A program made the position numbers and the translations under genes. 64,000 nucleotides of DNA from Gilliamella sp. Occ3-1 (GTDB lineage: Bacteria; Pseudomonadota; Gammaproteobacteria; Enterobacterales; Orbaceae): NCBI RefSeq assembly GCF_001690655.1, contig NZ_LZHQ01000027.1:102834-166833 (forward strand), read 5' to 3'. The notes under the pieces are model-generated. The model searched no databases. It was not told where the DNA came from and saw nothing but the letters and a program-made list of their open reading frames with translations. Of the stretch, positions 37,923-47,914 are shown piece after piece (position 1 is the first letter of the stretch; every line of letters begins with the position of its first letter).

Positions 37923-39359
37923 TTAATTAATAAAATTTTTATAGAATTCCGATTCAAATCGCATGACCGCACTATTTTTAGGCTCACCCTTATTATCAGC
38001 TTGGTATCCCGATAATAGCTGCACAAATGCAACGTATCCTCCATCAGACTTTTGGATTAATCCAGCTAAGTTATAGCAACCTTGGATATAACCTGTTTTG
38101 GCTCTTATCGTCTCTTTAAAAGGTGCTTGATTAAAACTTTTTCGATTCTGCAAAGTACCGTCAACACCTGCAATTGGTAACATTTCAATCATTTTTAATT
38201 TTGTATTATTGGCTGCAATATATTGTAGAATTTCCATTAACTTATCAGCACTAACCAAGTTTAATCTAGATAATCCAGAACCATCAGCAATAACTAAATT
38301 TTCTAGATTTATACCTGCTTTTTTGCGTAAAATTTGCTTAACAGCATCACCACCATTACGCCATGTACCTTGAACATTATAATAATGAGCGCCTAAAGTT
38401 CTAAATATAGCATCTGCATATAAATTATTTGATTTTTTAAGCATAATTGTTAACAGTTCAGAAAGTGGAGCGGATTGACTAGAGGATAATAATGACAACT
38501 GAGCATTAGTCCTTTGGTTACGTTCAATAAATGATCCGGTATACGTTATTTCTTTTTGTTTAAGCTCATTTTTCAAAATTTTTGAAAAATATTCAACACT
38601 ATCTATTACTGCAAATTTTAATGGCGTTTTATCCGCACTTACAGCAATGCATCCTGATAGATGGTAATGGTTTTTATCTGAATAGCTTACATCTAATTCA
38701 CAATATTTATCATTTAAATCTTTACTATTAGCTGCAATCGTTCTGACATCACCTGTAAACATAATAGGAATGTTAGAAGAGACCGAAACAGAGGCTTTGG
38801 AACCGACCTTACCTGGAGTTATTATTGCATTAAAACAGTTATCTTCAATAATAGCAGCAGATGGCGGAGCACTATAACATGCAGTTAAGTTATTCCAAGA
38901 CCAGCCAGATGCTTTATCATGACTTGTAAAGATTGAAGTATCTAAAATTATATTCCCTGAAATTTTTTCAATACCTTTTTGCTGCAAGGCTGCAATCATA
39001 CTTTTTAATCGTTCACGAGTTAAAGTTGGGTCTCCACTTAATTGAATAATAAGATCACCATTTAACTGTTTATTACTTATTGAACCATTAGTTTGTATAC
39101 GAGTTATAAATCGAAAATCGCTCCCTAGTTCAAGCTGAGCAGCTAACGCAGTTATCACTTTTTGAATACTTGCAGGCTGTTTGAACTGATCACTTTTATA
39201 TTTTGCTAATGTTTTAGGATTACTCCCAACAGATTGAACCAAAACGGATAAATCACTTCCTTTAGATAAAGAAGATATATAGGGCTCGACTGGTTGTGCA
39301 TTTAATAATCCTGAAATAAAAGGAAGAAAAAAGAAAATAATTATCCTAAATTTTGTCAT
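37923..39359 (-). CDS. dacB: D-alanyl-D-alanine carboxypeptidase/endopeptidase (PBP4)
   Basis: Periplasmic class C low-molecular-weight PBP cutting murein cross-links. 478 residues. Signal peptide about 1-21 (FFLPFISGLLNAQ). Active-site motifs SIQK (64-67), SNN in KKSNNLYADAIF, and KTG in RAKTGYIQG. The large domain II/III insertion between SxxK and SxN is present, as in E. coli PBP4 (477). Known partner of NlpI. Confidence 0.96.
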   Translation of the reverse strand: MTKFRIIIFFFLPFISGLLNAQPVEPYISSLSKGSDLSVLVQSVGSNPKTLAKYKSDQFKQPASIQKVITALAAQLELGSDFRFITRIQTNGSISNKQLNGDLIIQLSGDPTLTRERLKSMIAALQQKGIEKISGNIILDTSIFTSHDKASGWSWNNLTACYSAPPSAAIIEDNCFNAIITPGKVGSKASVSVSSNIPIMFTGDVRTIAANSKDLNDKYCELDVSYSDKNHYHLSGCIAVSADKTPLKFAVIDSVEYFSKILKNELKQKEITYTGSFIERNQRTNAQLSLLSSSQSAPLSELLTIMLKKSNNLYADAIFRTLGAHYYNVQGTWRNGGDAVKQILRKKAGINLENLVIADGSGLSRLNLVSADKLMEILQYIAANNTKLKMIEMLPIAGVDGTLQNRKSFNQAPFKETIRAKTGYIQGCYNLAGLIQKSDGGYVAFVQLLSGYQADNKGEPKNSAVMRFESEFYKNFIN

Positions 39360-39537
39360 AAATATTGGCTCAAAATATTATTAAACTAAAACAGCTAAAT
39401 AAGATTTGCAAATATAACTTTTTTTGATTTTGCTAGCAATATATACTCTATTACTTTTATAAGTATTAATTACGGTTAAATTTGATAGACCCACTATTCA
39501 ATTTATCTAATATCAATTAAAACTAGAAGAAATAAAT

Positions 39538-40551
39538 ATGATTAAAAGTTCATTAGGGTTTCCAATAGAAACCATGTTGGTATTTGTTGTGCTAGCCATA
39601 GCTGCAATTATTATTGATTTATATGCCCATCATAACAATAAGCTTATTAGTTTAAAAAATGCCATTATTTGGTCACTTTTTTGGATAATTATTGCATTGG
39701 GGTTTGCACTATTTTTATACATTCATCATGGCGCAGCCATAGCCAGCTTATTTATTGCTGGCTATGTCCTTGAAAAAGCATTATCTGTAGATAATTTGTT
39801 TGTTATTATGGCTATTTTTTCGTGGTTTTCAGTACCCAATAATTATCGTCATGGCTTACTTTATTGGGGAGTTATTGGTGCTATTATATTCCGCGCCATA
39901 TTTGTTGTAATTGGAACAAATTTGTTATATTTAGGTCCTTGGATGGAGTTAATTTTTTCAATATTGATTGCTTGTACTGGAATAATAATGCTAAAAAATC
40001 AAGATAATGACCAAGACATAAAGGATTATTCAAATCACTTAACTTTTCGCATCGCCAAACGTATTTTTCCATCTTACCCTAAAATTGTCGGTCATCACAT
40101 TTTATTGACCAAAAAACAACTTGATATAGAACTAGCAAAACCTGAGAACGGCAATTTAGTTGGTAAAATACCTAAAAGTATTTTTTATGCTACACCGCTG
40201 TTTTCATGTATTGTTGTAATTGAACTAAGTGACGTTATGTTTGCTTTTGATTCGGTTCCTGCTGTGATCGCTGTAAGCCAAGAACCGTTAATCGTTTATA
40301 GCTCGATGATTTTTGCTATTTTAGGCCTTAGGACTATGTATTTTATTTTACAAGCCATGAAACAGTATTTAGTTCACCTTGATAAAGCGATTATTTGTTT
40401 ACTCTTTTTTATTGCTGGGAAATTAGCTTTAAATGCAAGTAATCACTTATTTGGATATGGTGTTGATATAAATCCAATCACCAACCTTTATATCGTTTTA
40501 GGCATACTGGCTTTGGGCATTCTTACTAGTATCATCTTCCGGAAAAAATAA
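39538..40551 (+). CDS. alx: TerC-family membrane protein (Alx type)
   Basis: 337 residues, about nine membrane segments. TerC signature region AGYVLEKALSVDNLFVIM (about 79-96) and VIELSDVMFAFDSVPAVIAV (about 227-246) with the conserved acidic residues of the metal path. Layout matches E. coli Alx, a manganese exporter/regulator. In E. coli a yybP-ykoY riboswitch precedes alx; I see none in the 178-base upstream gap. Shine-Dalgarno AGAAGAA before ATG. Confidence 0.85.
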   Translation: MIKSSLGFPIETMLVFVVLAIAAIIIDLYAHHNNKLISLKNAIIWSLFWIIIALGFALFLYIHHGAAIASLFIAGYVLEKALSVDNLFVIMAIFSWFSVPNNYRHGLLYWGVIGAIIFRAIFVVIGTNLLYLGPWMELIFSILIACTGIIMLKNQDNDQDIKDYSNHLTFRIAKRIFPSYPKIVGHHILLTKKQLDIELAKPENGNLVGKIPKSIFYATPLFSCIVVIELSDVMFAFDSVPAVIAVSQEPLIVYSSMIFAILGLRTMYFILQAMKQYLVHLDKAIICLLFFIAGKLALNASNHLFGYGVDINPITNLYIVLGILALGILTSIIFRKK

Positions 40552-40568
40552 AGTCTATAGAATAATAT

Positions 40569-40591
40569 TGGCAGGTTTTCCTGCCATTTTT
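40569..40591. terminator. Bidirectional terminator between alx and cycA
   Basis: GGCAGG, TTTT, CCTGCC followed by ATTTTTAG on the plus strand; the minus strand follows with AATATT. Confidence 0.8.
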
Positions 40592-40600
40592 AGCATAAAT

Positions 40601-41974
40601 TTATTGGCGTTTTAAAGATCGAATAAAATAGCTTACACCTAAAATAGCAAACCAAATAGGTGTTGCCACTAATGCCTGACGGGTATCCACCTCAAAAGTA
40701 AGTAATACAATCACGAAAGCAAAAAAAGCCAAACAAACGCAGCACATAAAAATACCACCTGGCATTTTAAATTGAGATTGTTCATGTAAGTTTATTTCTT
40801 TGCGACGATAAGCAATATAAGAAATAAGAATCATCGACCAAATAAACATAAATAAAATAGCCGAAATTGTAGTTACTATAGTAAAAGCTTCCATGACATT
40901 AGGCACTAAATAAATCAAAACAACTCCACCAAATAAACATGTGCACGAAAATAATAATCCATTAGCTGGTACTGAGCGACTTGATAATTTACCAAACGGT
41001 TCTGGAGCATCTTGTTTTTTGGCAAGTCCAAATAGCATCCTACTTGTTGAGTAAATACCACTATTAGCTGATGATGCTGCTGAGGTTAATACTACAAAAT
41101 TAATAATACTTGCAGCAGCGGGTAAGCCAATTAAAGTAAATAATTCTACAAAGGGACTTTTGTTTGGAGAAATAAACATCCATGGCGTTACACTCATAAT
41201 GATGATTAAAGCAAAAACATAGAAAAAGATGATACGCGCAGGCACTGAATTAATTGCACGAGGCAAATTTTTGCACGGATCAACGGTTTCTGCTGCAGTT
41301 GTGCCAACTAACTCAATCCCAACAAAAGCAAAAATAGCAATTTGAAATCCAGCAAAAAAACCCATACTACCATGAGGGAAAACCCCCCCGTATTCCCACA
41401 AATTCGAAAATGCAGCTGTGGTACCCGTTTGTTCGGAATGAAAAGCAGTCAAAATGAGTACGAGCCCAATTCCTATCAATGCTAAAATTGCAATAATCTT
41501 AATCATTGAAAACCAAAATTCTGTTTCACCAAACATTTTTACCGTTAATAAGTTTAGTGTTAAAAGTAAGGCAACTGTTAATAACATTGGTATCCATGAC
41601 TGCAGTTGAGGAAACCAATGTTGCGCATATCCAGCAATTGCAATAACGTCAGCAATCCCTGTAATAACCCAACAAAACCAATATGTCCAACCAGTGAAAA
41701 ATCCAGCCCAAGGGCCTAAAAGATCGTTAGCAAAATCACTAAAAGATTTGTACTTCAAATTAGAAAGAAGTATTTCCCCCATCGCACGCATAACAAAAAA
41801 AAGGATAAAACCAATAATCATATAAACAAAAATAATAGAAGGACCAGCAAGACTAATTGTCTTTCCTGAACCCATAAATAAACCAGTCCCAATTGCCCCA
41901 CTGATTGCAATTAATTGAATATGGCGATTAGAAAGATTCCGCTTTAGATCATTTTTTGAGGATGTAATGCTCAT
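40601..41974 (-). CDS. cycA: D-serine/D-alanine/glycine:H+ symporter
   Basis: APC-superfamily permease, inner membrane. 457 residues, twelve hydrophobic helices. AISGAIGTGLFMGSGKTISL (about 24-43) is the substrate-binding unwound helix; GWTYWFCWVITGIADVIAI, FAFVGIELVGTTAAETVDP and SAASSANSGIYSTSRMLFGL follow E. coli CycA almost residue for residue. A monocistronic unit. It could also recycle D-alanine released by PBP4. Confidence 0.93.
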   Translation of the reverse strand: MSITSSKNDLKRNLSNRHIQLIAISGAIGTGLFMGSGKTISLAGPSIIFVYMIIGFILFFVMRAMGEILLSNLKYKSFSDFANDLLGPWAGFFTGWTYWFCWVITGIADVIAIAGYAQHWFPQLQSWIPMLLTVALLLTLNLLTVKMFGETEFWFSMIKIIAILALIGIGLVLILTAFHSEQTGTTAAFSNLWEYGGVFPHGSMGFFAGFQIAIFAFVGIELVGTTAAETVDPCKNLPRAINSVPARIIFFYVFALIIIMSVTPWMFISPNKSPFVELFTLIGLPAAASIINFVVLTSAASSANSGIYSTSRMLFGLAKKQDAPEPFGKLSSRSVPANGLLFSCTCLFGGVVLIYLVPNVMEAFTIVTTISAILFMFIWSMILISYIAYRRKEINLHEQSQFKMPGGIFMCCVCLAFFAFVIVLLTFEVDTRQALVATPIWFAILGVSYFIRSLKRQ

Positions 41975-42172
41975 CGCTATTATTTCCTTTTCATTTTCTA
42001 TATTTCTCGATTTTTTAATACACTAGGACTATAAAGTCTATAAAATAAAATCGCAAGTTGAATCGTTATGAAAACTTTTTATGGATTCATAATAATTATC
42101 TGTAGTTTCTTATAATAGAATTGTGTAGCATAACTAGCTATATTACTTAACTTATTATAATTATTTTCCAAG

Positions 42173-43264
42173 ATGAAAGAAAAAGATCGTTATTACCGTT
42201 TTTATTTTTTAAGTATTTTACTTGTTTTATCTATTTTCGCTGATAGCCAATACAATTCAAATAAACCAATTAATCAAGGCCAACAATATAAAGATGGAAA
42301 ATTATCTTTACCGCTTAACATAAATCATCCTCAATTAAGTATCCCTGTCAATGTATCAGACTACATTATCCAAATAGCTAAAATTAAATCGTCATCCCCT
42401 TCTTTATATAAAAAAAATGAACATATTTATAAAGCAATAAATGAGTGGATTAGTCGTTCTTTAATGGTTAATGAATTTTACAAGGTTGGACTGAACAGTT
42501 ACGAAATGGTTGGTCAAGATGGATATGGCAATGTACATCTGACAGGCTACTACACTCCGATAATCAAAGCAAGGCATCAACCAACAGCAGAATTTAAATA
42601 CCCTATTTATAAAATGCCAGTTATTAGTGACGAAGAACAACTGCCAAATCGTGAACAAATTTACAATGGAGCTCTTTCTGATAGAGGACTTGAAATTGCA
42701 TACAGTAATTCCTTAATGGATAATTTTATTATGGAAGTACAAGGTAGTGCCTATATTGATTTTGAAGATGGTTCACCTTTAGTTTTCTTCAGCTATGGAG
42801 GTAAAAATAATTATGGCTATTCCAGTATAGGAAGATTATTAGTAGAACAAGGCGAAATAGAAAAAGAAAAAATTTCTATACAATCAATCAAAGATTGGGC
42901 GAAAAATAAACATGAAAATCAAGTTAAAGCTTTACTAATTCAAAATCGCTCATTTGTTTTTTTCAATCCACAATATGATGCAGAGGTTACAGGTGCTGCT
43001 GAAATACCTCTGGTTGCAAATGCATCAGTCGCATCAGATACATCAGTCATTCCTTTAGGATCTGTAGTATTAGTTGATGTACCACTTCTTGAAGACGATG
43101 GACAATATCGAGGCAGACGAGAAACTCGACTTATGGTTGCTCTTGATGTTGGTGGTGCTATAAAAGGTCAACATTTTGACCTTTATCTAGGAATTGGAGA
43201 TAAAGCAGGAAAATTAGCCGGATACTATAACCATTATGGGCGTGCATGGGTACTACAACCTTAA
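42173..43264 (+). CDS. mltA: Lytic murein transglycosylase A, apparently without lipobox
   Basis: Cleaves murein glycan strands leaving 1,6-anhydro-MurNAc ends. 363 residues, aligned with E. coli MltA from INQGQQYKDGKLSLP to the 3D domain: TGYYTPIIKARH, YSNSLMDNFIMEVQGSAYID and catalytic Asp in ALDVGGAIKGQHFDLY. The N-terminus (YFLSILLVLSIFADSQYNS) is a hydrophobic signal segment but has no cysteine where E. coli has the lipobox LAAC. The protein is thus probably soluble or signal-anchored. No clear Shine-Dalgarno. Confidence 0.94.
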   Translation: MKEKDRYYRFYFLSILLVLSIFADSQYNSNKPINQGQQYKDGKLSLPLNINHPQLSIPVNVSDYIIQIAKIKSSSPSLYKKNEHIYKAINEWISRSLMVNEFYKVGLNSYEMVGQDGYGNVHLTGYYTPIIKARHQPTAEFKYPIYKMPVISDEEQLPNREQIYNGALSDRGLEIAYSNSLMDNFIMEVQGSAYIDFEDGSPLVFFSYGGKNNYGYSSIGRLLVEQGEIEKEKISIQSIKDWAKNKHENQVKALLIQNRSFVFFNPQYDAEVTGAAEIPLVANASVASDTSVIPLGSVVLVDVPLLEDDGQYRGRRETRLMVALDVGGAIKGQHFDLYLGIGDKAGKLAGYYNHYGRAWVLQP

Positions 43265-43334
43265 ACTACTAACATCGACGGGATTTAAAGAACCTGTTAG
43301 AATAAACCATTACAAGCTGAATTAAGGATAACTC

Positions 43335-43916
43335 ATGAGATTATGTGACAGAGATATCGAAGCATATTTAAAAAATGGTAAATTAAAAATAACACCACAA
43401 CCTGCAACAAGCTGTATTAATGGTGCGACTGTTGATGTTAGATTAGGTAATCAATTTCGTACTTTTCGAGAACATACCACACCTTATATAGATTTAAGTG
43501 GTCCAAAAGAAGAAGTATCTGCAGTATTGGAACGAGTGATGAGTGAAGAAATGGTATTACCTGAAGGTGACGCATTTTACCTTCATCCTGGAGAATTAGC
43601 ATTAGCTGTAACCTTAGAATCAGTCACTATTCCTGATGATTTAGTTGGCTGGTTAGATGGTCGTTCATCACTTGCTAGATTAGGCCTAATGGTTCACGTT
43701 ACAGCTCATCGTATCGACCCCGGCTGGCAAGGACAAATTGTATTAGAATTTTATAATTCAGGGAAAATTCCATTAGCACTTAGGCCTGGAATGACAATTG
43801 GTGCGCTCAGTTTTGAAACGCTAACTGGTCCTGCGGCAAGACCATACAATCGAAGACTAGATGCAAAATATAAAGATCAATATGGTGCCGTTGCTAGTCG
43901 TATTGATAAAGACTGA
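43335..43916 (+). CDS. dcd: dCTP deaminase
   Basis: Makes dUTP from dCTP for thymidylate synthesis. 193 residues, trimeric dUTPase-like fold. Signatures: [37 protein letters not shown] (about 111-130), catalytic Glu in [10 protein letters not shown], and the C-terminal [20 protein letters not shown] precedes the ATG. Upstream of asmA, as in E. coli. Confidence 0.97.
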   Translation: MRLCDRDIEAYLKNGKLKITPQPATSCINGATVDVRLGNQFRTFREHTTPYIDLSGPKEEVSAVLERVMSEEMVLPEGDAFYLHPGELALAVTLESVTIPDDLVGWLDGRSSLARLGLMVHVTAHRIDPGWQGQIVLEFYNSGKIPLALRPGMTIGALSFETLTGPAARPYNRRLDAKYKDQYGAVASRIDKD

Positions 43917-43948
43917 ATAATTGATAACCATAACGAAGGAAAATTAAT

Positions 43949-45829
43949 ATGATCAAAAAAATATTGGTTATTCTATTTACCTTAATTTTAGTCATAACAA
44001 TTAGTATTGTTTCACTGATTGTTTTTGTTGATCCCAACAACTTTCGTGGGTTTATTTCCGATACTGTTAAAGATAAAACAGGATATGAATTAACTATTGA
44101 TGGAAATTTACGTTGGCATGTATGGCCGCAAGTGAGTATTTTAACTGATTCAATTAAGCTAACCGATACAGGCGCTTCAACCCCCCTTTTAACTGCAGAT
44201 AATATGAGATTAGATGTTGAGTTACTACCTCTTTTCGCAAAAAAATTATCAATTAAAAATGTTTTTATAAAATCAGCAATCATCAGTATTACCAATGAAA
44301 GTAAAGGTGATATTGCAAAAAATGGTGCAAAAACACCATATAATACGACTACAAATAAACCGACTGATTCTAAAGATCAAAAAATATCATCTAATTGGAA
44401 ATTTAGCTTAAATAAATTTGAAGTTACTGATAGTACTATAGTATTACAAAATAAGGATGATTTAATTAATTTTAGAAATATTAATCTAGTGGTAGAACAA
44501 AATAGTGATAAAAATATTTCCATCGATTTAAAAGGTAATATAGACAAAAATCAACAAGATCTATCTTATTTTGTACATGCATATGTCGATTTAAATCAAT
44601 TTCCAGAACAAGCATTAATCGATTTAAAAAAATTAGATTTCATTTATAAAGGTGTCGACAATTCAACAAAAGAGCTAAAAGGTAATATTAGCGGTATATT
44701 TAACTACCAACACCCACAAATGTTACTTAAAAGTCAAAATTTATCTTTTTCAATTAATGAAAATTATTTTACTGCCGTAATAAATGCTGATTTAGCAAAT
44801 AAACCATATATAAATTTGCAGTTAAATTCAGATAAAATCGATCTTACTTCGTTCTTGAAAACAGGTGAAAATTTAAATAAAGAAGCCAGTCCTCAACAAA
44901 CTTCACCAGTAGTGTCGAATGTCACAAAGACCAATAATGAATTAAACTTTCTAAATAGTTTTAATGCCAAAGCTAAATTAAATATTAAACAGATTAATGC
45001 TAACGAAATAACATTAAATAATATTAATATTGATATGACTAATGAGGAAGGTATTACAATATTTAAAAATATTAACTTTGATTTTGCTAACGGACATATA
45101 GCTGCAACTGGTATAGCCAATGGTAAACAAAAAAATACACTAATGAAGCTTAATACCAAAATATCCAATGTTGATTTAAAAACATTTTTTAATCAATTAA
45201 ATATAGCACATGATCTAGAAGGTTTATTTAACGCTACTGGAGATTTAGAAAGCAACAGCTTATCTGGTTCAAAAATCTTAGCCAACTTGCAAGGAAATTT
45301 GAATATGGTAGTGACTAATGCAAGGCTAAATAATTTAAATATTCAAAAAATCATTCAAAATGCAGCAACTCAATATTCAAAGGATGTCATGACTCCTGAG
45401 AATCAAAAAAAATATACTGAATTTCATAAAATTTTAGCTGTTGCTAACTTGAAGCAAGGTAATTTGCAATTGTCGACATTAAATGCTAATTCTGAAACTC
45501 TTGATATCTTTGATGGCTCAGGGCGAATTGGTTTTTTAAAACAAGACTTGGATGTTAATTTAAACTTAAAAATATTAGGTGGCTGGAACGGTAAAAGTGA
45601 AACAATTAGTAAACTACAAAAGCTAACAATACCACTACGTATTTATGGTCAATTTGCTAATCTTCATTATCAAATTGATATGAGTAAATTAATTACCGAT
45701 GCACTAACCGATAAATTACAAGAACGTTTAGACAAACTCCGCGAAAAATTAAAAACTCATGACTCTAAAGATAATTCAAAGTCTAAATCAAAAGCTACAG
45801 ATATCTTAGGAGATCTACTAAGAAAGTAA
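43949..45829 (+). CDS. asmA: AsmA-family envelope protein
   Basis: 626 residues. One N-terminal transmembrane helix (ILVILFTLILVITISIVSLI), an N-terminal AsmA/chorein-like segment (FVDPNNFRGFISDTVKDKTG, about 28-47), a long beta-rich periplasmic body and the conserved C-terminal AsmA block (NLQGNLNMVVTNARLNNLNI, about 450-560). AsmA proteins are thought to bridge inner and outer membranes for phospholipid movement. 32 bases after dcd; dcd-asmA as in E. coli. Confidence 0.9.
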   Translation: MIKKILVILFTLILVITISIVSLIVFVDPNNFRGFISDTVKDKTGYELTIDGNLRWHVWPQVSILTDSIKLTDTGASTPLLTADNMRLDVELLPLFAKKLSIKNVFIKSAIISITNESKGDIAKNGAKTPYNTTTNKPTDSKDQKISSNWKFSLNKFEVTDSTIVLQNKDDLINFRNINLVVEQNSDKNISIDLKGNIDKNQQDLSYFVHAYVDLNQFPEQALIDLKKLDFIYKGVDNSTKELKGNISGIFNYQHPQMLLKSQNLSFSINENYFTAVINADLANKPYINLQLNSDKIDLTSFLKTGENLNKEASPQQTSPVVSNVTKTNNELNFLNSFNAKAKLNIKQINANEITLNNINIDMTNEEGITIFKNINFDFANGHIAATGIANGKQKNTLMKLNTKISNVDLKTFFNQLNIAHDLEGLFNATGDLESNSLSGSKILANLQGNLNMVVTNARLNNLNIQKIIQNAATQYSKDVMTPENQKKYTEFHKILAVANLKQGNLQLSTLNANSETLDIFDGSGRIGFLKQDLDVNLNLKILGGWNGKSETISKLQKLTIPLRIYGQFANLHYQIDMSKLITDALTDKLQERLDKLREKLKTHDSKDNSKSKSKATDILGDLLRK

Positions 45830-45835
45830 CAATAA

Positions 45836-45865
45836 AAAAGGTGAAGTTGAGTAAATTCACCTTTT
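45836..45865. terminator. Bidirectional terminator between asmA and hslU
   Basis: AAAAGGTGAA, loop, TTCACCTTTT; serves both convergent genes. Confidence 0.82.
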
Positions 45866-45886
45866 CATGTTTATACGCTAAACTTT

Positions 45887-47212
45887 TTATAGAATAAACT
45901 TGCTTAGATCTTCATCTGCAACAAGCTTATCTAAATGATCGCTTACATATTTAGCATCAATTGTTACAGTTTCTCCACCGAGTTCACTAGCTTCGAATGA
46001 AACATCTTCCATCAAGCGTTCCAAAACAGTATGCAACCTGCGGGCACCAATATTTTCATTTTGCTCATTTACTTGCCATGCTGATTCCGCAATTTTACGA
46101 ATACCATCCGAGGTAAAATCGATGTTAACTCCTTCAGTTGCCATTAGAGCTTTATACTGAACAGCTAATGAAGCGTTTGGTTCAGTTAAAATACGTTCAA
46201 AATCCTCACTTGTTAGAGCTTGTAATTCAACCCTAATTGGTAATCTACCCTGCAATTCAGGAATTAAATCAGATGGATTTGCTGTTTGGAAAGCACCAGA
46301 CGCAATGAACAAGATATGATCCGTTTTAACAGAACCATGTTTAGTCGACACAGTGCAACCTTCAACTAATGGTAAAAGATCTCGTTGTACTCCCTCACGT
46401 GAAACATCTGGTCCCGACGAATTACCACGTTTACAAACTTTATCTATTTCATCAATAAAAACAATACCATTTTGTTCTACAGCTTCAATCGCTTCATGTT
46501 TAAGATCATCATGATTAACCAATTTAGCCGCTTCTTCTTCAATGAGTTGTTTTAACGCATCTTTGATCTTCATTTTACGTGGCTTTGTTTTTTGTCCACC
46601 TAAATTTTGAAACATTGACTGTAATTGATTTGTCATCTCCTCCATACCTGGAGGAGCCATAATTTCAACACCAATATTAACACCAGCTAATTCGATTTCT
46701 ATTTCTTTATCATCAAGTGAACCTTCACGTAATTTTTTGCGAAAAGCTTGTCTTGCTGTTGAATTATTATCTTCAACTTGACCCCACCCATCTTTCGCTG
46801 GCGGTACAAGTACATCCAAAATACGCTCTTCAGCTAATTCTTCAGCTCGATTACGATTGCGTTCAATCGCTTCTTGACGAATCATTTTTACTGCAGAGTC
46901 AGTTAAATCTCGAATAATTGAATCAACTTCTTTACCCACATAACCAACTTCGGTAAACTTAGTTGCTTCTACTTTAATAAACGGTGCATGTGCTAATTTT
47001 GCTAAACGCCTTGCAATTTCAGTTTTACCGACACCAGTTGGTCCAATCATAAGTATATTTTTTGGCGTAACTTCATGACGCAATGTTTCATCTAGTTGCA
47101 TACGGCGCCAGCGATTACGTAGTGCAATTGCAACAGAACGTTTCGCTTTTTCTTGCCCAATAATATGTTGATTCAGTTCGCTTACAATTTCACGAGGAGT
47201 CATTTCAGACAT
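45887..47212 (-). CDS. hslU: HslU, ATPase of the HslVU protease
   Basis: AAA+ unfoldase feeding HslV. 441 residues: [23 protein letters not shown] at the N-terminus, Walker [17 protein letters not shown] (about 56-71), pore loop GYVG (VGYVGKEVD), I-domain about 110-240, Walker [11 protein letters not shown], sensor 2 [13 protein letters not shown]-terminal LSKFIL that docks into HslV. 23 bases after hslV. Confidence 0.98.
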   Translation of the reverse strand: MSEMTPREIVSELNQHIIGQEKAKRSVAIALRNRWRRMQLDETLRHEVTPKNILMIGPTGVGKTEIARRLAKLAHAPFIKVEATKFTEVGYVGKEVDSIIRDLTDSAVKMIRQEAIERNRNRAEELAEERILDVLVPPAKDGWGQVEDNNSTARQAFRKKLREGSLDDKEIEIELAGVNIGVEIMAPPGMEEMTNQLQSMFQNLGGQKTKPRKMKIKDALKQLIEEEAAKLVNHDDLKHEAIEAVEQNGIVFIDEIDKVCKRGNSSGPDVSREGVQRDLLPLVEGCTVSTKHGSVKTDHILFIASGAFQTANPSDLIPELQGRLPIRVELQALTSEDFERILTEPNASLAVQYKALMATEGVNIDFTSDGIRKIAESAWQVNEQNENIGARRLHTVLERLMEDVSFEASELGGETVTIDAKYVSDHLDKLVADEDLSKFIL

Positions 47213-47235
47213 AATTAAATTTCTCTTAAATCAGA

Positions 47236-47763
47236 TTAATAATTAAGTTCTTCGATTGTTTGGAAATTATTAGTGTAAACACAAATATCACCAGCAATCG
47301 ATAATGATTTTTGCACAATATCATGTGCAGAAAGTGAGGTATTATCTAGTAGAGCTCTTGCTGCTGCTTGCGCATAAGGACCTCCAGAACCAATAGCAAT
47401 TAAATCATCCTCTGGTTGGATAACATCACCAGTACCAGTAATAATCAGTGATGCACTTTCGTCAGCAACAGCAAGTAAAGCTTCTAATTTACGAAGCATT
47501 CTATCTGTTCGCCAATCTTTAGCAAGTTCAACAGCGGCTTTGGTTAAATGACCTTGGTGCATCTCTAATTTTCGCTCAAACAGTTCAAATAGTGTAAAAG
47601 CATCTGCAGTACCGCCAGCAAAACCTGCAATCACTTTGTTATTATATAAACGACGTACTTTACGGGCATTACCCTTCATAATAATACGTTCGCCTAACGT
47701 AACCTGTCCATCACCACCAATAACGACTTGCCCCTCACGACGGACACTGACAATTGTTGTCAT
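47236..47763 (-). CDS. hslV: HslV peptidase
   Basis: Threonine peptidase of HslVU. 175 residues beginning M-TTIVSVRR, so Thr2 becomes the N-terminal nucleophile after Met removal. GGDGQVTLG and [15 protein letters not shown] are conserved. Upstream lies a sigma32-like promoter. In E. coli hslV follows ftsN; here it follows tolA by 151 bases. Confidence 0.97.
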   Translation of the reverse strand: MTTIVSVRREGQVVIGGDGQVTLGERIIMKGNARKVRRLYNNKVIAGFAGGTADAFTLFELFERKLEMHQGHLTKAAVELAKDWRTDRMLRKLEALLAVADESASLIITGTGDVIQPEDDLIAIGSGGPYAQAAARALLDNTSLSAHDIVQKSLSIAGDICVYTNNFQTIEELNY

Positions 47764-47814
47764 ATTCTGCTCCTTCTTTCACTTAAATAACTTAATTCGG
47801 AATGAATAGGCTAT

Positions 47815-47842
47815 ATATTGGGATGTTTAATGTAATTTCAAC
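47815..47842 (-). promoter_or_regulatory. sigma32 (heat-shock) promoter of hslVU
   Basis: Minus strand: -35 GTTGAAA (47842-47836), 13-base spacer, -10 CCCAATAT (47822-47815), close to the consensus CTTGAAA / CCCCATnT. About 50 bases upstream of hslV, which is heat-shock controlled in E. coli. Confidence 0.65.
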
Positions 47843-47914
47843 ATTTTAATTTAGAGATATTGACAATTTATTTTGATTAATATTTTTCAGGAAATAAAGT
47901 TTTCCTGTATAAAA

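Noticed and set aside
39360..39537. Manganese (yybP-ykoY) riboswitch before alx.
   Set aside because: None of its conserved purine-rich internal loop sequences is visible in these 178 bases.
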